A stretch of DNA of 64,000 nucleotides from a candidate division KSB1 bacterium (GTDB taxonomy: Bacteria > Zhuqueibacterota > Zhuqueibacteria > Zhuqueibacterales > Zhuqueibacteraceae), in assembly GCA_034506175.1 (NCBI GenBank), contig JAPDQB010000005.1, positions 62,001 through 126,000 on the forward strand. The letters run 5' to 3'. The position numbers were made by a program, and so were the translations under genes. Below the pieces are notes generated by a model. The model did no database searches and was not told the DNA's origin. It saw only the letters and a list, made by a program, of their open reading frames with translations. Positions within the stretch are counted from its first letter, which is position 1, and every line of letters begins with the position of its first letter. Below, piece by piece: positions 34,959-44,424 of the stretch.

Positions 34959-35059
34959 TAGTAACGCCTTCAGTCGCCGGATGTTCATGAGGTGAGAACG
35001 CCTGCCCCGCTCCGCTCCCTTAGTTGCTTTTGAATGCGGGGCGGAGAAGGCGTCACTGC
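34959..35059. repeat. GTAACGCCTTCAG inverted repeat, copy 3 (with inner GC stem)
   Basis: GTAGTAACGCCTTCAG at 34959 pairs with GAGAAGGCGTCACTGC near 35043, and inner CCCCGCTCCGC pairs with GCGGGGCGGAG. It forms a large potential hairpin between the radical SAM gene and the second propeller gene. Confidence 0.65.
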
Positions 35060-35248
35060 AAACAGTATCATTTTTATACCGTCTCGTGTACACGATGTAC
35101 GACGAGGGCAATGGCGAATATCTTGCAACACCATTTCGCTTCTTCCGTCTTTTACCATGGTTTCCTTGAAACGGAAATGCTCTGTTTGGATTTAGCGGAA
35201 ACCCGTGTTCATCAACGTCAATCTACCCATTAACAGGAGTGTGTAAAC

Positions 35249-36592
35249 ATGCAGAAACCAAATCATACCCCGAATAAAAGAACATCACGACAGCGAAAAT
35301 TTTTAGTCATAATAACCGGCGCTTTTCGCTTGCAGAGTGGCAGTCTGCGCTACGGTTTTGCTCTCGTCATCGCAGCTTTCATGATGATCGGATGGAATTT
35401 CAATTCGAGCCATCTGCCGGCGGCGAGCGCGCCGGACGATTGGCCGCAGTGGCGCGGCCCGAATCGTGACGGCATCTCCAAAGAAACCGGCTTGCTGAAA
35501 AGCTGGCCGGAAGGCGGGCCGAAAGTTTTGTGGCGCGTGCCGTCCGGCGAGGGTTATGCCGGCATCGTCATCGCCAAAGGCCGCGGCTACACGATGTACG
35601 GACAGGGCGGCAGCGAGTTCGTTATTTGCTTCGATCCGGCCAACGGCAAAGAACTGTGGCGCTTCAAAGCTGACGCGCTGTTTGGCAACGATCAGGGCAA
35701 TGGTCCGCGCTCGACACCGGTGGTGGATGGTGATTTGGTTTTTGCATTGAGCGGCAGCGGCAAGCTGCACGCGTTAAGTGCGGCAGAGGGCAAGGCCGCG
35801 TGGAGCCACGATCTGCGGGCGGAGTACGGCGGCAAAATCCCGACGTGGGGTGTCTCGACCACGCCGCTCGTCGAAGGCAATCTGCTCATCGTCGACGTCG
35901 GCGGCAAGTCCGGACATTCGGTGATGGCCTTCAACAAAGCCAATGGCAGCGTCGTGTGGAAATCGGAAAGCGACATCCCTGGCTATTCCGCGCCAATTGC
36001 GATTACGACCAACAGCGTGCGGCAGATTCTCGTTTTTACCGGTTCGGGCTTGGTCTCGGTGGCGCCGAACGATGGAAAACTTTTTTGGCGCCATGATTGG
36101 GAGACGCGCTACGACGTCAATGCCGCCACGCCGGTGTTTATTCCGCCGGATAAAATTTTTATCTCCTCGGGATACGGCAAGGGCGGTGCGCTGCTGCAAA
36201 CGCAAGCTGGCAATGGCAGGGCGACGGTGCGGGAACTATGGCGCGTTCGCGATATGGCCAATCATTTTTCGTCTTCGGTGTTGCTCAACAATCATTTATA
36301 TGGCTTCGACGAGGGTTTGCTGACGTGTTTGGACCTCGCCACCGGCAAAACCAAGTGGCAACAGCGCGGCTTCCAAAAAGGCTCATTGCTTTTGGCCGAC
36401 GGCCATTTGATCGTGCTCGGCGAATACGGCAACCTCGCGTTGGTGGAAGCGACCCCGGACGGCTACAAGGAAAAATCCAGCGTGCAGATTTTAAAGGGAA
36501 AATGCTGGACGATGCCGACATTAGCCAATGGCAGGCTTTATTTGCGCAATCAGAGCGAGATGCTTTGTTTGGAGGTAGCTGGTAAAAATTAA
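35249..36592 (+). CDS. PQQ-type beta-propeller protein (secreted), second copy
   Basis: 447 residues. ACAGGAG precedes ATG 35249. A membrane or signal segment (about 33-50: LVIAAFMMIGWNF) is followed by DWPQWRGPNRDGISKETGLL near residue 60, a common start of outer-membrane or planctomycete-type propellers, then blades such as ICFDPANGKELWRF, LHALSAAEGKAAW and MAFNKANGSVVW. It shares the overall layout with the 32143 gene but only modest sequence. No catalytic domain is visible. Confidence 0.85.
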   Translation: MQKPNHTPNKRTSRQRKFLVIITGAFRLQSGSLRYGFALVIAAFMMIGWNFNSSHLPAASAPDDWPQWRGPNRDGISKETGLLKSWPEGGPKVLWRVPSGEGYAGIVIAKGRGYTMYGQGGSEFVICFDPANGKELWRFKADALFGNDQGNGPRSTPVVDGDLVFALSGSGKLHALSAAEGKAAWSHDLRAEYGGKIPTWGVSTTPLVEGNLLIVDVGGKSGHSVMAFNKANGSVVWKSESDIPGYSAPIAITTNSVRQILVFTGSGLVSVAPNDGKLFWRHDWETRYDVNAATPVFIPPDKIFISSGYGKGGALLQTQAGNGRATVRELWRVRDMANHFSSSVLLNNHLYGFDEGLLTCLDLATGKTKWQQRGFQKGSLLLADGHLIVLGEYGNLALVEATPDGYKEKSSVQILKGKCWTMPTLANGRLYLRNQSEMLCLEVAGKN

Positions 36593-36596
36593 AAAC

Positions 36597-36700
36597 GCAG
36601 AGGGCGGAGGGCTTGGGGCAAGAGGGCATCGTGCAAAGGGCGTTGCAAGGCTTCAAACGCCAAGCTCCCCGCTCCATGCCCTCTGCTCTCCGCCCTCTGC
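36597..36700. repeat. GCAGAGGGCGGAG inverted repeat
   Basis: GCAGAGGGCGGAG (36597-36609) is the exact reverse complement of CTCCGCCCTCTGC (36688-36700); inner words AGAGGGCAT and ATGCCCTCT also pair. It fills the gap before the TonB receptor gene and would fold into a long hairpin. Confidence 0.75.
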
Positions 36701-36731
36701 AATCATTCGACACGGAGGAGTTGCACATCAC

Positions 36732-38855
36732 ATGAAATCGACAAACCACTTTCGTTTGGTCACACTGGTTGTTTTTTTTATCGGGCTCTCATCTATCGCT
36801 GCGTTTGCACAAACCGACACGAGAAAGAGTTACGTCTCGACGGACACCATCGTCGTCATTGGCGAAAGAGAAACTAAAATTCCCATCGTCAACACCATCG
36901 CTACGAAACTGCCGGTGGCGCTGCGGCAGACGCCTGCCAGCGTCGGTGTCGTCACCAGCGCGCTGATTGAAAATCAGGGCGCCATCGTGGTCGGCGACGC
37001 GCTGCGCAACGTGAGCGGCGTCAATGCGCAAACCGGGTTCGGCGTGTTTGATTATTTCATGATTCGCGGCTTTGAGTCCGTCACCAGCGGCCTGGTGCTC
37101 ACCGACGGCGCGGCCGAGCCGGAAATCACATTTTACAATTTGTACAACGTCGACCGCGTTGAAGTGCTCAAAGGCCCGGGCGCGTTTTTGTACGGCGCCA
37201 ATCCGCTCTCCGGCACCGTCAACCTCGTGCGCAAGCAGCCGATCTTCAGAAACTTTCTGCACCTCGGCAGCTCGTATGGCCGCTTCGATTCCTACCGCAG
37301 CACGGCTGATTTCGGATTGGCGGATTCCCGCGGGCGCCTCGCCTTCCGCCTGAACGCGCTCTGGCAGAATTCGGAGAGCTTTCGCGACGACAAAGACAAC
37401 GAGAACCTCAGCGTCAATCCGGCCTTGACCTGGCGATTGAGCGAGAAGACTTCACTCACCGCCAATTTCGAGCGCGTGAAGAGCAAATACAAACCCGACA
37501 CCGGCCTGCCGTTGCTCAACAATCAAGTTCCGGACGTCCCGCGCACGCAATCGTATCAACTGCCCTCGGATATTTCCGATCAAAAAATCCTGCGCGGCCG
37601 GCTCGATTTTGAGACGCGCCTCAGCGAGAGTTTCACGCTGCGCAACAAATTTTATTATACCGATTTGGACTGGCAATCCCACGGCACGCTGCTGCTGGGC
37701 GCTTTTCCGACGCCGTTCGGCACTGTCGTTGCACGTGCGCTGAATGCTTTGGATGATCGCCAAAAATTGGCCGGCAATCAAATGGAAGCAGTTCTGCGTT
37801 TTAACACCGGCAACGTGCGGCATCAGATTTTGGCCGGCTTCGAAGTCAACCGGCTCGGCGATGAATTTACGCTGGGCGTGGTGCAGCAGTTGTCGCCGAT
37901 CAGCTTGGTCAATCCGGTTGAAACGACGACTTCCGTCACGCCTTCCCCATTTATGGAGACGGACGCGCGCAGCATCACGTATGCGCCTTACGCGCTCAAC
38001 CAAATTGCGTTTTCCGAAAAATTGCAAGCGACGCTCGGCGGCAGGTTCGATGCGATCGACTACGAAGACACCCGCACGCTGTTCATCCAAGGCTTTCCGG
38101 TTCCAGCCTCGGCAAATCGAAACTACGAAAAGTTCAGCCCGATGCTCGGACTGGTTTTTTCCCCAACGGCGAATCTTTCATTCTACGCCAACACGGGCAA
38201 AGCGTTTGGGCCGCCGTCCACGCTCGTCGTCGGCAATGTTGAAGCCGAGGAGAGCACTCAATACGAAGTCGGCGCGAAAACGCAATTTTATAACGGCAGA
38301 CTCCACGCGACGGTGGCGGCCTATCATCTCAAAAAGAATAATCTGACCATCTCCAGCTCGAGCAGCCTCGCCTTTCTCGCGGGCAAGCAAAAGTCTCGCG
38401 GCCTCGAACTTGAGTTGATGGCCGAGCCGGTGCGGCAATGGCAAACGTTCATCGCGTATGCCTTCACCGAACCCGAACTCACGGAATTCATTGATCAAAT
38501 TGACGGATCGCCAACGATTCAAATCGATCGTTCCGGCAATGTTCCCGCGTTCGCGCCCAAACATATTTTGAATGTATGGACGAATAAAACTTTCGGCAAT
38601 CGGTTCGGTGTTGGCCTCGGCGGACGTTATTTGAGCGAGCAGTTCATTGACGAGGACAATGCTTACAAGATCGACGGCTTTTTCACGCTGGACGCGATGC
38701 TGTATTACCAAATCGGCAACTGGCGCTGGAGCCTCAACGCCAAGAATTTGACCGACACGGAATATGAAACGCGCGGTTTCAGCTTGTTCTATTCCGCCTC
38801 GGTTTTGCCTGGCAACCCGCGCGCGATTTACGGGCAGATCGAATTCAGGCTGTGA
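36732..38855 (+). CDS. TonB-dependent siderophore-type receptor
   Basis: 707 residues with a signal peptide (VVFFIGLSSIAAFAQ). DTIVVIGERETK resembles the TonB box region. The plug domain carries VGDALRNVSGVNAQTG, MIRGFESV, VDRVEVLKGPGAFLYGANP and LSGTVNLVRKQP, the signatures of TIGR01783-type siderophore receptors. The 22-strand barrel follows and the chain ends YGQIEFRL. The ligand (siderophore or haem) cannot be read off. A GGAG ribosome-binding site precedes ATG 36732. TonB/ExbBD genes are not in the window. Confidence 0.93.
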   Translation: MKSTNHFRLVTLVVFFIGLSSIAAFAQTDTRKSYVSTDTIVVIGERETKIPIVNTIATKLPVALRQTPASVGVVTSALIENQGAIVVGDALRNVSGVNAQTGFGVFDYFMIRGFESVTSGLVLTDGAAEPEITFYNLYNVDRVEVLKGPGAFLYGANPLSGTVNLVRKQPIFRNFLHLGSSYGRFDSYRSTADFGLADSRGRLAFRLNALWQNSESFRDDKDNENLSVNPALTWRLSEKTSLTANFERVKSKYKPDTGLPLLNNQVPDVPRTQSYQLPSDISDQKILRGRLDFETRLSESFTLRNKFYYTDLDWQSHGTLLLGAFPTPFGTVVARALNALDDRQKLAGNQMEAVLRFNTGNVRHQILAGFEVNRLGDEFTLGVVQQLSPISLVNPVETTTSVTPSPFMETDARSITYAPYALNQIAFSEKLQATLGGRFDAIDYEDTRTLFIQGFPVPASANRNYEKFSPMLGLVFSPTANLSFYANTGKAFGPPSTLVVGNVEAEESTQYEVGAKTQFYNGRLHATVAAYHLKKNNLTISSSSSLAFLAGKQKSRGLELELMAEPVRQWQTFIAYAFTEPELTEFIDQIDGSPTIQIDRSGNVPAFAPKHILNVWTNKTFGNRFGVGLGGRYLSEQFIDEDNAYKIDGFFTLDAMLYYQIGNWRWSLNAKNLTDTEYETRGFSLFYSASVLPGNPRAIYGQIEFRL

Positions 38856-38976
38856 TGAGTTTTTTAAGTTCCACACGGATCAAAAATTCACGCGGAAGCT
38901 TTTTTCGCGTGTGTTTTTGATCCGCGTGACATTCCCGTTGTTGCCAGCTTCTCAGTGGGGCGTGGATATAGTTTGA

Positions 38977-39210
38977 AATCACCGTCAATTTGGATTTGAT
39001 AATTATTTGGCCTCCAAAGCGCCGCTCGGATTTCCTGCCGAGAAATTATTTCAAAGGCCGATTGCTGACGCGCTCACACATGTCGGGCAAATCGCCATGC
39101 GGCGGCGTTTGGCCGGCGCGCCCGTTCGCCGGGAGAATTACTTTAAAGCGGAGATCGTCGTGGGCCGAGTCGGACCGGAGCAGTCGGCGGCGCAAGTTGA
39201 GTTTGATTGA
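38977..39210 (+). pseudogene. DinB-family C-terminal fragment
   Basis: An open frame without a start directly after a stop at 38974 reads FGFDNYLASKAPLGFP, EKLFQRPIADALTHVGQIAM and RRLAGAPVRRENYF. This matches the last third of DinB/YfiT-like four-helix proteins, including the conserved histidine in DALTHVGQ. The N-terminal two-thirds is missing. The 3' end of the receptor gene and about 120 bp of anonymous sequence lie upstream. Confidence 0.55.
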
Positions 39211-39251
39211 TTTTATAACTTTCGTCTTAAATTAAGGAGGGGAGGAAGCCC

Positions 39252-39518
39252 ATGCCAAAGACTTACAAAAACTGCCAAAGCTGCGGCATGCCGTTGAAAC
39301 GAGATACAAAAGGCGGCGGCACGAATGCCGACGGCACGAAGAGCACGATGTATTGCAGCCATTGCTACGAAGGCGGGAAGTTCACTTGGCCGAATGTCAC
39401 CGTCGGTGAAATGCAAGCCTTCGTCAAAAACAAATTGAAAGAAATGGGCTTTCCCGGTTTTCTGGCCGGCATGTTCACCAAAGGCATTCCCAAATTGGAA
39501 CGTTGGAAAAGCGCATAA
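39252..39518 (+). CDS. Small zinc-ribbon protein
   Basis: 88 residues. Two CXXC knuckles are visible: CQSCGMPL at residues 8-15 and CSHCYEGG at 35-42, spaced as a zinc ribbon, with an N-terminal MPKTYKNC. This fits the putative zinc-ribbon family PF12674-like. GGAGGGGAGG lies before ATG 39252. A helical tail (MQAFVKNKLKEMGFPGFLAGMFTK-like, 55-80) follows. The function is not known. Confidence 0.75.
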   Translation: MPKTYKNCQSCGMPLKRDTKGGGTNADGTKSTMYCSHCYEGGKFTWPNVTVGEMQAFVKNKLKEMGFPGFLAGMFTKGIPKLERWKSA

Positions 39519-39554
39519 GCGCCTGGTTAGACGTTTAAAATCATTTGGAGCACG

Positions 39555-39788
39555 ATGATGAAAAAAACTTTTCCACGATGGACGCTCTATGCAGCGCTCT
39601 TCATTTTATACCTGCTGCACAATGACCTCTGGTTCTGGAATGATCCGAGCCTGGTGTTGGGTTTGCCGGTCGGATTGCTCTATCACATCGGCTTTTGCGT
39701 GGCCGCTTCAGTGATGATGATGCTGTTGGTCAACAACGCCTGGCCGCGCCATCTGCAAGCTCAAGGCCAGGAGGAACGCAAATCATGA
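39555..39788 (+). CDS. DUF3311 small membrane protein
   Basis: 77 residues with two hydrophobic segments (about 12-27 and 36-60). LYLLHNDLWFWNDPSLVLG and LPVGLLYHIGFCVAAS match DUF3311 proteins, which typically precede sodium:solute symporter genes. The stop overlaps the ATG of the symporter (ATGA at 39785-39788). It is probably an accessory subunit of the transporter. Confidence 0.85.
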   Translation: MMKKTFPRWTLYAALFILYLLHNDLWFWNDPSLVLGLPVGLLYHIGFCVAASVMMMLLVNNAWPRHLQAQGQEERKS

Positions 39789-41317
39789 TCATCGCCATTA
39801 TTCTGATGTATCTGGCGCTGGTGCTGTTCGTCGGCACGATGGGGCACAGGCTTTTTCGCCGCACTGGTGAAGATTATTTCGTTGCCAGCCGCAGCATCGG
39901 CCCGTTCATTCTGCTGATGTCGTTGTTCGGCACCAACATGACTTCAGTGGCCATTCTCGGCGCTTCCGGCGAAGCCTATCACGAAGGCATCGGCGTGTTC
40001 GGACAGTTGGCCTCGGCCTCGGCCTTGATCATTCCCTCGGTGTTCTTTTTTGTGGGAACACGCGTTTGGAGCTTGGGCAAACAGCATGGTTATATCACCC
40101 AGGCGCAATACTTTCGCCAGCGTTGGAATTCCGATATTCTCGGCCTGCTGCTCTTTTTGGTTCTTGGCACGCTGATGATTCCTTACCTGCTCGTCGGCGT
40201 TATGGGCAGCGGCATCACCTTGCATCAAATCACCAACAACCAGATTCCGGAATGGGTGGGCGCGCTTCTGGTTTGTGTGGTGATCATGGCCTACGTGACC
40301 TACGGCGGCATGCGCAGCACCGCTTGGGTAAACACGCTGCAAACGCTGGTCTTCATGAGCTTCGGATTCATTGCTTTCATTGTCATTACGAAAAAGATGG
40401 GCGGGCTGGCTAACGCCCTCGGCACCGTCGCCGAAAACAATCCGGAGCTGCTCATGCGCGGCGACAAAATCAAGCCGTTGCAGTTTTTGACGTATACCTG
40501 CATCCCGCTTTCCGTCGGCATGTTTCCGCACATGTTCATGCACTGGCTCACCGCCAAGCGCGCCGAGAGTTTTCGTTATCCGCTGATGTTTTATCCGATG
40601 TGCATCGCTGCGGTGTGGGTGCCCAGCGTGCTGCTCGGCATTTTGGGCAGCATCGATTTTCCCAATCTCAAAGGCCCGGCCGCCAATTCGGTTTTGATCA
40701 ACGTCATCGGAAAATATTCGCCGGATTTTCTCGCGGGAATGCTGGCCGCCGGCGTACTGGCCGCGATTATGTCTTCTCTCGATTCGCAGGTGCTTTCGCT
40801 CGGCAGCATGTTCACGCACGACATCGTGCGCCACTACGGTTTTCACGACAAAATGAGCGACAAGCAGCAGGTTTTGGTCGGGCGCCTGTTCGTTGCCGGC
40901 ATTCTCGCAATCTGTTTCGTGCTTTCGCTGGTCTCGAACCGCAGCATCTTCAAGCTCGGGGTTTGGTCGTTCACCGGTTTCGCCTCGCTCTTTCCAATCG
41001 TCGCCGCCGCGCTCTTTTGGAAACGCAGCACGAAATACGGCGCCATCGCCGCGATTGTGAGCGTGGCCGTAACCTGGACATACTTTTTTATCCTGGGATC
41101 GGAAGACCCCGGTTATACCATCGGCGGCACCGGCGTCATGCCGGTGGCCGTCATGCTTGCCGTGTCGGCAGCGACGATGATTATCGTTTCGTTGATGACG
41201 AAGCCGCCGGATGAGGCCACGCTGCAAAAATTTTTCGCGACGGATGGGTGCATTGCTTCTGATAAGGCATTACGCGAAAGTGAAAATGTTCAACGCCCAA
41301 TAATTCATACAAACTGA
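39785..41317 (+). CDS. Sodium:solute symporter (SSS family)
   Basis: 510 residues from ATG 39785, chosen for its 4-nt overlap with the DUF3311 gene; a longer frame upstream is a shadow. About 12-13 membrane segments. DYFVASRSIGPFILLMSLFG, TNMTSVAILGASG and YGGMRSTAWVNTLQ are SSS landmarks for the sodium site and substrate path. ALIIPSVFFFVGTRVW and AAGVLAAIMSSLDSQVLSLG are also typical. Together with DUF3311 it resembles pantothenate/solute symporters, but the substrate is undetermined. Confidence 0.92.
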   Translation: MIIAIILMYLALVLFVGTMGHRLFRRTGEDYFVASRSIGPFILLMSLFGTNMTSVAILGASGEAYHEGIGVFGQLASASALIIPSVFFFVGTRVWSLGKQHGYITQAQYFRQRWNSDILGLLLFLVLGTLMIPYLLVGVMGSGITLHQITNNQIPEWVGALLVCVVIMAYVTYGGMRSTAWVNTLQTLVFMSFGFIAFIVITKKMGGLANALGTVAENNPELLMRGDKIKPLQFLTYTCIPLSVGMFPHMFMHWLTAKRAESFRYPLMFYPMCIAAVWVPSVLLGILGSIDFPNLKGPAANSVLINVIGKYSPDFLAGMLAAGVLAAIMSSLDSQVLSLGSMFTHDIVRHYGFHDKMSDKQQVLVGRLFVAGILAICFVLSLVSNRSIFKLGVWSFTGFASLFPIVAAALFWKRSTKYGAIAAIVSVAVTWTYFFILGSEDPGYTIGGTGVMPVAVMLAVSAATMIIVSLMTKPPDEATLQKFFATDGCIASDKALRESENVQRPIIHTN

Positions 41318-41402
41318 AATCGCTAATGGCCGAGCCATTCACCAAAACCTTTCACGTCCGTTGGGCGAATTGGAATGAAATCGTGTTGGTTGTACTTTGA
41401 CA

Positions 41403-42002
41403 ATGAAAATTTTGTTTGGATTGCTCATGCCCTTTCGTTTCACACCCTTGATGAAAAAACGCCTGAATCGGCGGACGCAATTCATGCTGCAAGCAGCGCT
41501 GCGACTTTTTCCGGAATTGCACGGGAAAGTCATCACCGTCGGTTACACCCGTGCCCATCTCGGCAGCGCCTTGATTCCGCGTGATCGCGAAGCGGAATTG
41601 ACCATACGGCTGAAAGTGCGTAAACTGTCCTACAACACGATCGGCCACGAGCTGACGCATTTGGTGCAAGGCTTGTCGCATTTGAATTCTGATGGCGCCG
41701 ATGGACGCATTCCCAGCGGCGAGAAGCAATGTGACATTTGGACGCTGGCGCGCAGCGAGCTTTTTTGTGACCAGGCTCCAACGTATCTCAAGCTGCCGGC
41801 GGTGATTCGGGCAAATTGGCCGAGCTATGCTGGTTCCGTTCGCACTTTATGCGTCGCGGCGATTGCCAAACGCGCGACACATCGTTTGTACATTCGCTGG
41901 CTGGAGGAAGAAATTCAGCGGCTGGCACACCAAAATTTGGCACAAACAGCCCGCGGCGTACAAATGCACTTGGAAATAGAAGAACCTTGTGGCAGCCTTT
42001 AG
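41403..42002 (+). CDS. Small HEXXH protein, putative zinc metalloprotease
   Basis: 199 residues from ATG 41403. The HELTH motif at 82-86 (within NTIGHELTHLVQG) is a zinc-binding HEXXH; Glu115 in ARSELFCDQ could be the third ligand as in gluzincins. Short conserved-looking N-terminal text (LLMPFRFTPLMKKR) and a helical C-terminus are the only other features. No family was recognised with certainty. It lies between the symporter and groES, on the same strand. Confidence 0.6.
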   Translation: MKILFGLLMPFRFTPLMKKRLNRRTQFMLQAALRLFPELHGKVITVGYTRAHLGSALIPRDREAELTIRLKVRKLSYNTIGHELTHLVQGLSHLNSDGADGRIPSGEKQCDIWTLARSELFCDQAPTYLKLPAVIRANWPSYAGSVRTLCVAAIAKRATHRLYIRWLEEEIQRLAHQNLAQTARGVQMHLEIEEPCGSL

Positions 42003-42237
42003 AAACATATTTTATGCAACTTTGGCAGAATTTGCCGAATTTACTCAACTGATGCTTTCTTGTAATTTGTCGATTTTGCTTAATTTGCAAAAATAAATTT
42101 TCTGGCATAAAAGATGCAAAATTGAATTCAGATAAGAAATAATCTGTCAAATGTCAGTCTTTGAGCTATAAAACTGGCATTTTGTCAAAATAAAACTTGA
42201 CAGCCGATAGATTATTTCTTATATTTTTGACTGGTCT
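42003..42237. other. AT-rich upstream region of groES
   Basis: About 235 bases with no gene. The rightmost 40 bases carry the promoter described next. The rest shows only short A/T-rich words such as ATAAATTTTC and no recognised RNA gene. Confidence 0.5.
42197..42225 (+). promoter_or_regulatory. Sigma-70-type promoter of groESL
   Basis: TTGACA at 42197-42202, 17-nt spacer, TATATT at 42220-42225. The predicted transcription start near 42232 lies just before the CIRCE operator, as in many groE operons. Confidence 0.85.
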
Positions 42238-42264
42238 TTAGCACTCTATGCAAAAGAGTGCTAA
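42238..42264 (+). promoter_or_regulatory. CIRCE operator (HrcA binding site)
   Basis: TTAGCACTC at 42238-42246, 9-nt spacer TATGCAAAA, GAGTGCTAA at 42256-42264: a perfect match to the CIRCE consensus TTAGCACTC-N9-GAGTGCTAA. HrcA represses groESL through this element. The hrcA gene is not in the window. Confidence 0.97.
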
Positions 42265-42326
42265 TGGGCTGAGATAAGTGGATCAAAATTTTACAAAACA
42301 TCTCAATCAACCAGGAGGTCACACCT

Positions 42327-42611
42327 ATGAACATCAAACCATTGGCAGATCGTGTGGTGGTGAAGCCACTCGAAACTGAGGAGAAAAAGCAAGGCGGCAT
42401 TATTATTCCCGATACGGCAAAAGAAAAGCCGATGCAGGGAGAAATCGTGGCGGTTGGTCCCGGCAAAATTACGGAGTCCGGCCAGAAGATCGCCATGGAA
42501 GTGAAAAAAGGCGATAAAGTGCTTTATGGTAAGTATTCGGGCACCGAAGTTTCCATCGATGGCAAGGATTATTTGATCATGCGCGAGAGTGATATTTTCG
42601 CCATTTTGTAA
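42327..42611 (+). CDS. groES: Co-chaperonin GroES
   Basis: 94 residues, the normal length. [20 protein letters not shown] and [20 protein letters not shown] are signature segments; the mobile loop reads [10 protein letters not shown]. Caps the GroEL cavity. AGGAGG lies 8 nt before ATG 42327. First gene of the groESL operon under the promoter and CIRCE element. Confidence 0.98.
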   Translation: MNIKPLADRVVVKPLETEEKKQGGIIIPDTAKEKPMQGEIVAVGPGKITESGQKIAMEVKKGDKVLYGKYSGTEVSIDGKDYLIMRESDIFAIL

Positions 42612-42686
42612 AGCCCAACGCAACGGGCAAATTGCCGACACGAATTAAATTGAACTCATAACCGAATTGAAGGAGACATAAAGTTT

Positions 42687-44318
42687 ATGCCAAAAATCAT
42701 CGAATATGATGTGGACGCGCGTTCGGCGATGAAGCGCGGTGTGGATGCGCTGGCGAACGCCGTAAAAGTCACGCTCGGCCCGAAAGGCCGCAATGTTGTG
42801 ATCGACAAGAAATTCGGCGCGCCGACTGTTACGAAGGATGGCGTCACCGTGGCAAAAGAAGTTGAGTTGGAGAACCCGATTGAAAACATGGGCGCGCAGA
42901 TGGTCAAGGAAGTCGCCTCCAAGACCAGCGATGTCGCCGGCGACGGCACCACCACCGCGACAGTGCTGGCGCAATCCATTTTTGCCGAGGGTTTGAAGAA
43001 CGTCACCGCCGGCGCCAATCCGATGCACCTCAAGCGCGGTATTGAAAAGGCCGTGGCCGTGGTGATTGACGAAATCAAGAAAATCAGCAAGCCAATTCCC
43101 GGCAAAACCGAAATTGCGCAAGTCGGTGCGATTTCAGCGAACAACGACAAGTCCATCGGCAACCTGATCGCCGATGCGATGGAAAAAGTCGGCAAAGATG
43201 GGGTCATTACCGTTGAAGAAGCCAAATCCACCGAAACCACCCTCGAGGTTGTGGAAGGCATGCAGTTTGATCGCGGCTATATTTCACCGTATTTCGTGAC
43301 CGATCCGGAAGCAATGGAAGCGGTGATCGAAGATGCGCTGATTTTGATTCACGACAAGAAGATCAGCGCGATGAAAGACCTGCTCCCGATTCTCGAGAAA
43401 GTCGCGCAAATGGGCCGCCCGCTGCTCGTGATCGCGGAAGACATTGAGGGCGAAGCGCTGGCGACGCTGGTGGTCAACAAGCTGCGTGGCACGTTGAAAG
43501 TCTGCGCCGTGAAGGCGCCGGGCTTCGGTGATCGCCGCAAAGCGATGCTGGAGGATATCGCGGTGCTGACCGGCGGCCGGGTGATTTCCGAGGAAGCCGG
43601 TTTCAAGCTCGAGAACACCACGCTCTCCGATCTCGGTAAAGCCAAGAAAGTGACCGTCGACAAGGACAACACCACCATCGTCGAAGGCGCCGGCAAAACC
43701 GAAGAGATCAAAGGCCGCATCGCGCAAATCAAGAAACAGATCGAGGTGACGACCTCGGACTATGATAAAGAAAAATTGCAGGAACGCCTGGCCAAGCTCG
43801 CCGGCGGTGTGGCGGTGTTGAAAGTCGGCGCGGCGACCGAAGTCGAAATGAAAGAAAAGAAAGCCCGCGTCGAAGACGCCCTGCATGCAACGCGTGCCGC
43901 GGTTGAGGAAGGCATCGTCCCGGGCGGCGGCACGGTGTTTCTCCGCGCCATTCCCGCTCTCGATAACGCCAAAGCCGATGATCGTGATGAGCAGATCGGC
44001 ATCAACATCGTTAAGCGCGCGCTCGAAGAGCCGATTCGCCAGATTGCCGAAAACGCCGGCTGGGAAGGCTCCATCGTCGTGCAGAAGGTGAAAGAGAACA
44101 AAGACAACAACTTCGGTTTCGATGCGGATCGTGAAGAGTTTGGCGATCTGATGAAGGCCGGCATCATCGACCCGACCAAGGTGGCGCGCGTCGCGCTGCA
44201 AAATGCCTCGTCGGTTGCCGCGTTGCTGCTGATGACAGAAGCGACGATTGTCGAGAAACCCGAAGAGAAGAAGACCCCACCGATGCCTCCGGGCGGCATG
44301 GGCGGCGGCATGTATTAA
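42687..44318 (+). CDS. groEL: Chaperonin GroEL
   Basis: 543 residues. Start [23 protein letters not shown]-site motif [24 protein letters not shown], and the C-terminal GGMGGGMY tail typical of group I chaperonins. DRVIIS-type apical domain text ([14 protein letters not shown]) is normal. It folds proteins with GroES. It starts 75 nt after groES and ends before a strong terminator. Confidence 0.98.
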   Translation: MPKIIEYDVDARSAMKRGVDALANAVKVTLGPKGRNVVIDKKFGAPTVTKDGVTVAKEVELENPIENMGAQMVKEVASKTSDVAGDGTTTATVLAQSIFAEGLKNVTAGANPMHLKRGIEKAVAVVIDEIKKISKPIPGKTEIAQVGAISANNDKSIGNLIADAMEKVGKDGVITVEEAKSTETTLEVVEGMQFDRGYISPYFVTDPEAMEAVIEDALILIHDKKISAMKDLLPILEKVAQMGRPLLVIAEDIEGEALATLVVNKLRGTLKVCAVKAPGFGDRRKAMLEDIAVLTGGRVISEEAGFKLENTTLSDLGKAKKVTVDKDNTTIVEGAGKTEEIKGRIAQIKKQIEVTTSDYDKEKLQERLAKLAGGVAVLKVGAATEVEMKEKKARVEDALHATRAAVEEGIVPGGGTVFLRAIPALDNAKADDRDEQIGINIVKRALEEPIRQIAENAGWEGSIVVQKVKENKDNNFGFDADREEFGDLMKAGIIDPTKVARVALQNASSVAALLLMTEATIVEKPEEKKTPPMPPGGMGGGMY

Positions 44319-44364
44319 ACTGATCTCGACGGCTGCAGCTAAACGCCTCGTCCGTCAAAATCGT

Positions 44365-44406
44365 AATAAAAAAAGCCGGTTCTCGTTTGAGCAACCGGCT
44401 TTTTTA
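44365..44406 (+). terminator. Rho-independent terminator after groEL
   Basis: AAGCCGGTT and AACCGGCTT form a 9-bp stem (extended by A/T pairs) around CTCGTTTGAGC, followed by TTTTTTAT. Because of the A-tract on the other side, it can also terminate the leftward gene at 44425 in the reverse direction. Confidence 0.9.
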
Positions 44407-44424
44407 TTTGGGCAAATGATCAAC

